A DNA stretch of 64,000 nt from Euryodendron excelsum (lineage: Eukaryota; Streptophyta; Magnoliopsida; Ericales; Pentaphylacaceae), in NCBI GenBank assembly GCA_033060915.1, contig CM065386.1, positions 6,678,001-6,742,000 on the forward strand. The letters run 5' to 3'. A program made the position numbers and the translations under genes. Every line of letters starts with the position of its first letter. Position 1 is the first letter of the stretch. The notes under the pieces are model-generated. The model ran no database searches, had not been told where the DNA came from, and worked only from the letters and a program-made list of their open reading frames with translations. Positions 33,601 to 45,131 of this stretch are shown one piece after another.

Positions 33601-36600
33601 AGAATCAGCAACCTGGATGAAAAAATGTCCCATCGCTGACTATCATACTCCACGGCATATACACATTTTATCTAGCTTCTTATAGACTTCTTTTCTGAAT
33701 AATTATGGAAAGAAAGAATAAGTATTCTCAAAGAAGAGTTCTCTGGTCTCATAGTTCTCCCATAATTCAGTTTATTATGGTAATTATTATAACAGTTCTA
33801 AGTCTAATTCTGTATTGAATAGGAATGAAGACAACAGCCCTGCCTCTGTCCTCCATTAACCAGATTCTCAGAGAATTAAAGAAGCCATCGCTATGAGGTT
33901 TAAGTGATTGGGAGCAAAAGTTGTCAGAGAAGAAACAAACCCCTGAAGAACAAAACAAAAAAGACAAAAAAAAAGAAAAAAAAGTTCACTTCATTAAAGA
34001 AGGGATATTGCCATAGTTGTAAAAGAAAGAAGTTTGAACAATGCTACAATTCAGAAGGGGGTCATATACGTGAACAAAGACTAATGCATACACATCATAT
34101 TTTGTGTCTTGAAAACAGTGATGTTTGATGCTTTGAACTCAATATGCAATCTATCATTTGCATGATTGGACAGAACAACAATTGCACCATTGAAGATGGA
34201 AAGAGGCAGAAACAAACAAATTTGCTATGCATGAAAAGTATGTTACAACTGACTTAAGGAGCCAAATAATTTGGGTTTTTGGCACTTCCACATACACGCA
34301 ATTCAACACATATTTAGTACGGATTTACCTCCAAAACCCTCCCATTGTAACAAAAAACTTAATTTATTAATTAAAATTTAGCAAATAACAAAGAGAATCC
34401 GCTTCAAAATCTTGACTCGACTCAACTCAACACAGCAAAGCCTTATCTCAGTTAACATTGATTCAATTGTAGATGTAAAATGCAAAACTTCAGATTCATA
34501 ATAAAAGGTTATGACTTATGAGTAAACCAAGTAATATAAAATTCTGCAATTTAATGAAGATATTAGTAGTAATAACAAAAATTAGCCAGCAAATGCAGGA
34601 AAATGCTGCCTTTCTTAATTTTTCAAAAGAAATCATTAATCTAAAAGTTTACCAATTTCTACAGACATTGATAATTCAAAGTTGTGCAACCTTGTAGGAA
34701 AAAAGAGTAGCATGCTAATAATAGATCAATTAGGAAAGGGGCTGGTAGCAGAAAGAAAAAAGGGATGGGGGATAATTTACCTAACAGTAGGTCAAAACTC
34801 AATAAATATCATATATAACTCATATTTATGTAGATATTGTTTTAGTATGATGTACACATAAACCAGCGAACAATTATGCACACAGGTTTTGGAGAAGCAA
34901 TCAATTGCACTGCCAAATCAGTTCTTTCAATCATCAATACATTTAGATGATAATCACAATCCATTTCTTACAAAATTCCCAAAAGTTATGTGCCACACTT
35001 CCTTGATTTCTTTAATCCACACGAATAATGTCTCTGATACTTAATTTCAACCATAAAACTAATGGCAAATGCAGACAAGTTTTGTTGTGAAACCCAAAAT
35101 ATATATTTTTTATAAGAAAAAAGCCCAAAGATGTTTAAGTTTTCTGTTACTTGCACCCTTGTTGTACTACAATTATGTTTGGTTTGCATGAATGGAGGAG
35201 ATGATGGAAAATCTAGAGTTCATTCGGATGTCTGAGACAACACGGCGGGCAGAACACAAGGAAAATTTTGGGATCAAATTTTCTCATTCTGTTTTCAAGT
35301 GAAATTTCCATAAAACAGAGAGGAAAGAATGTGAAGAAGTCCATCAGTTCGATTTCCAGATGCACTACGATGAATAACTCTAATGCCACACTAATTTGTG
35401 GCATCATTATTACCGCCACCTCCAGTGCCACATGGGCCACAGGCACAATTGCAAACCCAACACCAACATCATAAACATCACTGGTTCTCTAGAACTGCTG
35501 CAACCCAATTGGTACTTCTAGCTCCTCAAGCAGGGAATTTGTTTCTTCTTTGTTTTCTCATTTCCTCTAGTTATTAATGTTTTCTTTCCTTCCCCTTTAT
35601 ATCTTGCCTATCGTTTTTAGTTTTCTGACCCAAATAGCAAAGGAACCATTACCTCAAAGGGAGTGCTATTTCTGAATTATGACCAAACTTCTCAAGCTCG
35701 TCTAGAGCCTCGTTAATATGATCCCCAAGCAGCAGCATCTGGGAAAGTAACAAACTGACTTGAATACAAAAATTACCATATAAAAGTTGAAAATGCAACT
35801 ACAAAGAAGTATAAACTGAGTGACATAAATAAAACCTCCTTTCATTACTCAGTGATGCGGGAAAAAAATGATAGAGAACATAGAGAGGGGAAGGTGGTAT
35901 TGCAGGGCCTTAGCTTATTGCTATGACACATAAAGTAAGAAAAATCCATCCATGATGTTAAATCAACAAGCTGTTTAAATAATAGAAATTATGCAAACAT
36001 CATTACTAGGAAGCCGTCTCCAATATAAGAACTATATGAATAAAGTGTCCCACATGCCCATAAATAACCATAGACCCTCCTACACACCTACACATGCCAA
36101 ACGCAAGTGATCTTTTATAACAAGTTATAAAAAATAGCACAATTCAGTTAGTGGAAATATTTTTACTTTCTCTTATCATCAACACTTTTTAAGGAACACG
36201 ACTTTATGAAGCAACAAATCATAAGGAGCAAGAACAAGATGATAATAGGAAACTTGATGCAGACTACTACAAGTTGCCTTTGACAGGGCATGCATGATTA
36301 TGTGCACCATCTGTACCAATCACGATAGTTAAAAAGGTAACAATGGTGGAAGAATAGCAAGGCGGTGGTGATGAAGCTGTCAATATGATGAATAATAATG
36401 ATTGTAAAATTAGGGCTTAGCCCAGGAACACTAAAATATTTGCATGGAAGCACAAGCCAGGTTCACAATGTTTCCGTTTCTACTGTTTAATAAACAAATT
36501 ATTCTTGAAAATCAACAGGAAATAAAAGAAAGAAGGGCTGTATCCTGAACAAAAAAATCTTTTCCTTTCGATCCGGAATCCATATACTACCAGTTGGCAT

Positions 36601-39600
36601 AAAGTGAATGGAAGAACATCTCCCTTACCTGTACTAAAGGAAGTAAGGCCTCATATACTGGAGGTGTTGAGTAAAGAGCAAGTCGTAAATGTTTGACCGC
36701 ACCCTTATAGTAGTCATTTAGCATTTCCCTACGTGAATAGACGAAGTCCTCCCAATTTTCATTTGAATGAGATTTTCGTAGCGGCAACAACCATGGATCC
36801 AAGCCTTCTCCAGCAAGAAAGAATAGATGTTCAATATGTGTTATAAATGCATAAATGCTCACGAACCAACTCAACAAAATCTAACAAGCACTTTCTAAAG
36901 CCCAAAAATGCAAACAAAAGATAAACAGACTATAACAATCCCTCCATGCAAAATTGCAGCCTCAAAAGGTTCAGGGGTCTGATATGTTAAACAACAAGAA
37001 CAATCAGCTCTCAGGAAAAACCCTCCAACAAAGATATTGCTACTGCTACCATCATCATCTCATTCACATCCTCCAACACCACCACTTCCATATGGAATCA
37101 TCACCAATTCAGCCCCAGCAGCAGCACCATCACAAAACCAATATCTTCAAGGTTGTTGACTAGACTTCTCAATATTTCTTTTTAAATTGAGCAGGTCAAG
37201 AAAAGCTATTGCTGCTCTCTGTTTAGTTTTTTCCAACATTATCTTCTTTTCACCATCTAAAAAATGAAGCACGGATTCAACACTACTTTGCAAATCTAAT
37301 CAACAGTGCCCATATTTGACATTAGTTGAAGTAGATAATAGTTAAGTTAATTAAAGAAGTTTAGACAGCTCAATGAAGAACTAACCAAGTTATATCTGAG
37401 CAACTCATTAAATACAGTCTATTCTGGTAATCTAATGCATCTAGGTTTGTTATGTACCTTAGATAAAAATAACAATCATCTTGCGTTGCCTAGTGATCCA
37501 AGCATTTTGCCAAAAACAAGGAAACTCAAGATTCAAAAGAGACAGGTTTCACAATAGAACATAAAGCGATAACACAGTTGTCAAACTGTGTACAAAATTA
37601 AGATCAAATCTATGTTTTCTGCATGAAGCACTTCATCATCCACTGTGAGATACATATTCCAACAAATTGGAAGAAATAAGTCATGTATGCAAAAATATTT
37701 TAATTGATTGGAACTAAATCACATACAAAGTCTTGTGTTTCTCTACATGATACATCAAATTCAAATCTTCATTCCTTCCAATTAAACCTTGACAATAAGT
37801 GTACTGATTTAGCATGGTTTCTACAAGATGTAATATGTTGGTGCATCTTTTAGATCTGAAGTTCATATTGCACATGCCAAAATTTAGCCCACGGCCGTAA
37901 TTCTCCCTGTCATTATAAAACAGAAGAAAGATGTTGTTTACTCCCTCTAGTGTACCATTACAGTTTATGGTGAAGTTTTGTTCTGCTGGTGGAGACAAAA
38001 TAAAGTAAATGAGAGTTCTTAAATCCTTCCTGCAGTTTATATCAGATCTAAATTATTGCTCTACCCACTACCAAGTTAATCAAAACGTGTGCATATCTTT
38101 TGAATGCTGTATGAATCATGATAGACAGTGAGCATGTGATACATGTTGTTTTATGAGGATAATATACACTCTATTTGTTAGATAAACAATGGTCATGAGC
38201 AGTTACATTTTCAGGCCTACTAGGTCATGAAAGCATCTATCTATCCTCCATATTTTGCTATTTTTAACATATAATCGGTGCTAACATTTTCCAGAGCACT
38301 TCAAAAGCAATGCAATTAATTTGTTAGATCACTGAGTCCAAAGATAATGGAGAGTAAATAAGTAATCTCACTGGTGGCACGTTATGCAAGGCCAGTAGTT
38401 ACATAAGAAACATTACGTCATATGAAAAGATTGAAAAATTTTGACAAAACTCCATACAGATAATTAAACTTGATGAAAACTGAAGCACAAACATGCTCGA
38501 AGGGTCACACCTGTAACAGGAATTGATATTTGTAATGAACATATCAAAGAAACTATATACTTCCATACTTCGACAAATCAGTAGATCCATAATAAGCACA
38601 TTGTTGCTAGTGCTCTATAATCCCTCTATTAAAATTGCTCTGTCAATAAAACCCTGTTCACCTAAAACAAATATTACACCAATAAGCAAGGAAACTTCAA
38701 AACTCACCATGGGTACTGAAAGTATAAGCATACTGCATGTTGTCACCATTATTAGAGAAAGACGATCCCTCATGTCCACTGTCCTCAGCAGAATTCATGT
38801 AGAAGCCCTGTGACTGGTAATTTTGGTAAGAAGTTTCTCTCTGTGGGTCATCAGCCACCTCCATGGAAACTTCTCTACGTTGGTCAACCTCAACATCTTG
38901 AGAAATGTCTTTGTCATTCCTAACAGAGGTGTCTGAATCAGCTTGAAAAGAGGAATCAGCTTCATGGGTCTCAACTGCATCATGTCCCTCAGAGTTCTCA
39001 ATTGGGACATCAAATATCGTTCCCGACATCTCTTGTTGCATAGGGACGTGAGACTCGTCTGAATCTCTCAACTGCAACTCTTTCGGGATAGTAGAATACC
39101 ACAGCTGAAAAAAAGTCAAGCCCACAACCATATTCGAAATTGGGTCACTTCCAAATTCGCGTTCTTGCATGAGGCTGAGATAAACACGCCCACAATTAAT
39201 TAAGACGAAACCCTTCATGAATTGACCTCTCACACACACTAGGAAACATATTATCACATTCTATTCACAATTTATAAAGCATTCATCCCTGGAAAATGCA
39301 GAGCTTCAAAAGATAATAATAATATTATTGACTCACTCTTCCCCAATTAACAAAAAAATTTGGTCCTCCATTATATCTAAAGTGGCTGAACATACTCATA
39401 AAACCACAAATACATCAAGAATATTCAAGTCTTTACTCGTATCCACAAAGCTTCACATGGAAAATTAGAAAACTCCGCAAATACAGAACCTATTTCAGGA
39501 GGAGAATGGTCAACATATTGACAATGCTTTGCCTTTACTTCATTATAAATACCATGGACCATAGCTATTGATCAGGATTAACTTCACAACTACATCAAAA

Positions 39601-42600
39601 CAAAGTTAAGCCTCGATGACTGCCAACAAGATGCCAAAGCATCAGTCCAATTGCCCAACTGATTGCCCGATATACATATCAGATATAATAATTATTGCTC
39701 AACTTAGGCAAGACAGGTCAGTAGTCATAAGTTTCAAAGCAACTTGTTGAATATGAAGAAATGTAGAAAACTTTGCATTATTACTATATACATACATATA
39801 TATACACACTTCTAATTCCTTATAACAAGAAATATAACAATGTCAATAAACCTTCACTTTAAATTAGAGCATGTCTTACCATTTCTTCTTGGCAAAATAC
39901 AGGGTTTACCCCTGCAAAGTTTCTTTAAAGTTACTCCCAAGCCTCTTTAAGGGCACTTTTTTAGGGGGGTTGGGTTTAGTTCTAATGAATTCAGTTTCCC
40001 TTCTATTTTTCTTCTCTTGTTTTGTGCCTTGGGTTTAGGAAGGATTCCTCATCCTTAGATCTTCATTGTCATCCCTTTTAGGAATATTGAGTGGCTTCCT
40101 ACCAAACAATGAAAAAGAATAAAAAATTGCATAGAGCCATATGGCAGCACTTCCAGGGAAGTGACTTCAAAATGCTTCCTCGGCATAACAACATAACACA
40201 AATTGAAATCAAGGAAAGGAGGGAAAATTTAGACCCTCAAACATTTCAAACCTACATGTGTGTGTGTGTCCGAAAACACTCTTCCCTTATCTGGCAGTGG
40301 AAACTTCTTTTTTTTTCCACTCCACCTTGTTATATCCAGGGTTAAATTTTAGACTCTATCTGACTAGTTAATGTGAGAAATAGCACACTGCTCAGTAACA
40401 AGCATAGCCTCGGCAAGGTGGCAAGACACTAGGGAAGCAAATACATACCAAAGAATCTGGTCCAGACTCGAATAAAATCTAAACTATCAGCACTTAGCTG
40501 TACAATCTAGCTCCATTGATCTTATCACTGAAAAGGTCATTAGATTCCTCGACAGAGACATATTTAAAGCCTATAAGATAATAATAAAAAGTAATTGATG
40601 ATCACACAAACAGATAAGGTTAAATTCTGTTGGCAGTTCAAGAGTGGGATTCAAATTTCAACCGAACACATCTCTGATCAATATCACTGAAATTGACCCT
40701 TTAGCAAATAACACACCCTAAATGCTTAATTTCAAGCAGGTTCAGGGAGCTTGGATGTGATAATGGAAGTTGCCATTTTCCGAAATCTCATAGTCATTCA
40801 CTCAAGATTGGCACCAGTCAGATCAGACAAGATGCGGGATTAACTGAGCCAACAACCAATACATGGCAGACTCTCTCACGTGGCAAGTTATAATTGTTGG
40901 ATTCACCAATCAAGATAGAATTCTAACTAAATCTTCCACAAAAATTTTACAATTGCAATAGCATTTAGCAGATTCGAATATTGTGTTTATACGTTTGTTT
41001 TGGCTGATTAGGTTTACATCTTTGCCACACAGACCAACCTTTGGCTTTCTATAAAAAGTACCAGCTTGAAATTTACGTCAAAATGACAAGGAATAAAAAG
41101 TTTATTGTAAGATTTTATTGTTTGGGATTAAGCATTAACTTTGAAGGCCACCAAAATAAGGGGTCCTCAGGACAAGGGAATTTTGACATTAAAAAAAAAA
41201 AAAAATCCAACACATATTTGTCCCCTAGTAGTTAGGAATACAAACTTGTACAGATTAATGTCCTATATTTTATTTTCCAGAACATATCAATAAAATTATT
41301 GTTAGCTGAATATTTTCCCCTACGCAACAGGCAACTACTAGTAGCTTTGTAAAGTACTAATGTGGATAGCCAAATCACTAAAATACAAGGAGATTTTGCA
41401 TTTGGCCAGGCATTAAAATACAAACTGTTTCTAAACATAGGAAACCAAGAACAATACCATATAGCAGCCTGATGAGCATCCTCAACATTCCCTTGTCTAA
41501 GACAAAAAAGGATGAATTCCAATTGAACGCCAAACCTATCCTGCCAACAATGAAAAGGGTGAAGAAATATACTCTAATGCACACATCACAATGTTTAAGA
41601 GTCAATAGGTGTCCAAAACAGTATAATCCTCTAGACAATGCCTTTTCAGTTTCAAGCAAATATTAGCAATACTGCCTTTCAGTTTCGAGCAAAGATTAGG
41701 CTTCTATACCGCTAGAATAGAGCCGTCATCAAAGCAATTAGATAATGATGAGCGGTAATACGTGCAAGTGTGAATTTCTTATCCTTCTTCCATGAAATGG
41801 AAATTCTCATTACCTTTGAATATTGCAAATGAATTCTATTTTTCTATAACACATAAACCTATATATTTCAACCAATTATGATAGTTAACCATGACAATTT
41901 AAACGTCACCTTCCAAGTACCCTTAAATGGTAAAAGAGTAAGGTAAGACTTTTTCAGTGAGTCTAAAATAATAGGATAACAGCATAGTTATAACCCTTTT
42001 CACATAATAAAGATAAATCAACACTAATAGTGGGTATGTCCAAGATCATTATGTAAAGGAGACAACTCAAAGAAGTAGACAATAAAATTTCTATGCGTGC
42101 CCTTGAACTTACACCACAGAGGCTACTTTTATTCGATTGTAAAAGAGAGAAGGAAGGGAAAGGAAGTGAGAGAAATGGTAGGGAAGTGGTTTCTTTCCTC
42201 TGTTTGGTTTTGCAGGAAAAAAAAATGAAACGAAAATGAGATGAAAATAACTTCCTTGTTGGAAATTCAGAAAAAAAGAGGTAAGAAAGTTTAACTAACT
42301 CCCCCTCCCCCAATTGCCCTCTGCTTTATCTTTCAATTCTTTTCCTTTCCCTCCTAGATAGAACCAAACACGTGAAGAAAGGAGAATTATAGCTTACATT
42401 TCCCTTTCTTTCCTCAAGTTCCAAACAGGCTGTTAAATCATGCCGATGTTTGTTTTTCTATTTATTTATCCTTCCTATATTACTTTAAGAAAGCACCAAC
42501 ATTCACCAGCTATTTCTACCCAAAATCACATTAGGCATAAATCAAATTAAGACCATACTTTAATAGAAATTAATAAAGGATACTTCACAAAGAGGTGGAG

Positions 42601-42615
42601 GGGAGTGGGTTGGGG

Positions 42616-42672
<57 letters not shown>

Positions 42673-43685
42673 AACCAAGAAAGAAAAAGCAATAGCCAAA
42701 AAAAATTTACGAACAACACAAAATGTAAATGACAGGTGCACTAAAAAGAACATGCAATGCACCATTTACAAAAAGGTTTCCAGAATGTACCTTTATTGGC
42801 CAATTTTTCATTGATCCGATCCTTTTCATCCAAATTTCATAAACATGCTGTATCTTGGTTGAGTTGACAGGGTCACTTTTTGTGCGTTTGAGAAGCTCCA
42901 TTGTAAACTGCAAAATTTGTGCACATGTACCATGTAAAAATATTCATGCAATCTCTAAAGTTTTAAGTTCAGAGATATCATGAACAGTTTGACATCTCTA
43001 TTCTATAGAACTGAAGACTCAAAATAACATTAAGAAGCAAATAAAAGCAAACAAATCATGCTGCATAATTTTGATAAGAATGCGAACATATACAGTCAAC
43101 AACTACCACACATTGGGCTACAAACCAAATGACGGCCTGTTCGGAATCTTTTATTCATCCTTCACAATTTGAATGTCATTGAGCATCACTCCACCATTTA
43201 GCACAGAATGTAATTGACATTTTCATAATACAACCACATAATTTTAAATATTCTAATAAAACTCTCAAATTCAAACTCTTATAAACATAATGAATTCTCA
43301 GACGTATAGAGAGGACTAAAAAAAATGAAAATAGAAAATCGCATTACAGTCATACCCAATACTTGGTGCGATTCTTTGAAGGAGACTTTTCATTGCCGGT
43401 CCCTTTGAGTAGCATGCTCAATACACCGCTTGCTTCTTCCCAATTGTGTTGCCGCACAAGCCTGTTCAGAAGGCGACGTAACCTAGCTCGATTTTTCGTT
43501 CGTACATTCTCGGAGCCTGTGGCTAGCGTGTACGATGGCTTCGCCAAAGATTTCAAGATCCTTTTCACGAGCCTCGACTGTAGGTGACCATTACGAGCAT
43601 CCTTAACCCTCCTATGGCTCTCACCTTTGCCATTTTCGACTTCTTTAATGTCTTCTTCAACTTCCATTGCAGTATTCTCGGACAT
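30664..43685 (-). CDS. TAF1A: TATA-box-binding protein-associated factor, RNA polymerase I subunit A (TAF1A-like)
   Basis: TAF1A is part of the SL1/TIF-IB complex that recruits RNA polymerase I to rDNA in the nucleolus. Nine exons on the complement: 43356-43685, 42791-42907, 41458-41540, 38708-39174, 36629-36807, 35653-35738, 33351-33484, 30959-31264 and 30664-30842. All phases join, giving 626 residues. The N-terminus has a basic region (KNRARLRRLLNRLVRQHNW) and then helical repeat-like segments: FILFCLRQGNVEDAHQAA, ISNMVVGLTFFQLWYS. An acidic, Ser-rich low-complexity region lies at about 200-330. Conserved blocks follow: GLDPWLLPLR, LGDHINEALDELEKF and LLTYKAASASHLYGPEF. The pattern matches the plant TAF_RNA_polI family (Arabidopsis At1g53200). 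The exon 5 acceptor (TGGAG|AAGG) is the weakest junction. Introns contain repeats, including a 53-nt G run. It is divergent from API5. Confidence 0.87.
32041..32275. repeat. Dispersed retroelement-like repeat in a TAF1A intron
   Basis: The sequence includes GCCTGCACGGCTTTAAAAC, GTTGTACCAAGGAGA, CCAAGTGATGTGGGACT and two copies of AGAGGTCTTTCT. Similar word order occurs in a common plant repeat found near retroelement ends. No open frame or intact terminus is visible. Assignment is by recall of the motif and is tentative. Confidence 0.4.
42619..42671. repeat. 53-nt uninterrupted G homopolymer in TAF1A intron 2
   Basis: A continuous run of 53 G on the plus strand (C in the TAF1A transcript), preceded by TGGGGGGA. 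It sits between exon 2 (ends 42791) and exon 3 (starts 41540). Very long G/C homopolymers are rare and prone to sequencing error; the exact length is not reliable. Confidence 0.9.
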
Positions 43686-44955
43686 CTTTGATACCGCCAG
43701 TCGATGTACGATTCGCTAATCACCAATAAATATAAACACACGAGCTTGTTTTTTAATCTATATATACGAAATACACATATAACTATATTTGTAGAAGCTT
43801 GCTGGTAGAGGAATTCCAGAGTGCGGAGAGAAGGAGACGCCGGCCGAGACGGTGTCGCGGCTCTCGCCTTGAAGAAGACACGGCGGCTAAGAGGGTTTAG
43901 AGTGTCGTGGGTGGCTGATTTAAAGGGTCGGTTAAAACCGGGAAACAGTTTTCTGTGTGGGCTGGGCTATTTTCTGAGGTTGGCCCGAAAGGACAGTCCA
44001 ATGCTAGGTTCGAGATGGTTTCAGATCTGGGAAGCCCAGAGTGGTTTTGTACTTGAGAGTTGAGAGAGAATTTACTAATTATGTTGAGGATAAATTACTA
44101 AAAAAAATAAGTTCTATACCTATTGATTTTTTCTCATAAGAGAGAGTTTGGGGTATCAAGGGTTATAAACAAATCGAGTTGAGCTAAGTAATATGTTGTT
44201 TTAAGCTTGACTCGAAAATTAATTCTTTATTTTGAAGATGATCTCAAATGAATTTTAATTGAACCAATCAAGAATCAAGCTTGAATTGTTTAGGTTTTAA
44301 TACAGTTTTGGAGGCATTTAGAATTTTAAACGAGATAAGTTGAGCTGAATAATGAGTTGTCTTAAGTTTGGCTCGAAAACTTGTGTGTCAAGCTCGAATT
44401 GTATAGTTTTTTTAATACAAATTATGTGGTGCATTTTGGAATGTAAACTAATGAAGTTGAGTTGAACAATAGGTTATTTTAAGTTTGAGTAAAAAATTTA
44501 ACAAGTTTCAAAATGTGTGTTCAGATTGACATGTTTATTTTTCAGGTTGATTTCAAACGCGTTTTAATTGAACTGATCACGAGTCGGTTGTGTTCAAATA
44601 ATATAATTTTTTTTTTATATAATTTCAAAGACCATATAAACTTATTCAATAAGTTCAAAAAAATTAATTGATTTTAAAATATGCTTAAATTTAATTTATT
44701 TACTGATGTAAAATGATATTTTAACCAATCAAACACATCATTTTACAGCCTTAGTTACAAATATATTCTGCACAGCCACTACATTTTTCATCACCCCATT
44801 TATTAACCCCCATTGTCATTGCCATTGCCATTATTGCCGCTGCCGCCTCTGTCATAAAACCCACAGATAGAAGCAGTCACCCGACTGGAAGAATCAAAAC
44901 CCGCTCTCAAGTCTCGACTCTGAACTCACACACTGCCTTTTCTCTCTCCCCTCCC

Positions 44956-45005
<50 letters not shown>

Positions 45006-45131
45006 CGCTACGAACTTCTTGACAACTTCCGCCCTCTTCGCTACCACAACTTTCCCCAACCCTAGCTTCGCCGTCAACAAACCTCTCTGTTCACATACGC
45101 ACAGTTGTTTGATTATTTTTCTTGATCTTCA
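43686..45131. promoter_or_regulatory. Divergent promoter region of TAF1A-like and API5
   Basis: The two start codons face away from each other across 1,446 bp. Near TAF1A there is TATATATAG (about 43760-43768, minus strand) and a GC-rich zone at 43801-43990. It has three site II motifs: overlapping TGGGCT at 43958-43963 and 43963-43968, and AGCCCA at 44033-44038. AAACCCT on the minus strand near 43895 resembles a telo-box. Near API5 a (CT)n tract lies in the leader. Site II and telo-box elements often drive ribosome-biogenesis genes, which suits a Pol I factor. The middle part (44080-44750) is AT-rich with no recognised element. Confidence 0.6.
44958..45003 (+). repeat. (CT)n microsatellite in API5 leader
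   Basis: About 22 consecutive CT units end roughly 130 bp before the API5 start codon. CT-rich leaders are frequent in plant genes. Length may vary between alleles. Confidence 0.85.

Noticed and set aside
37714..37998. 94-codon minus-strand frame in TAF1A intron 4
   Set aside because: Same strand as TAF1A and tempting as an exon, but exons 4 and 5 join in phase without it and the residues do not fit the family.
42547..42765. Poly-proline frame
   Set aside because: It is only the translation of the G/C homopolymer.
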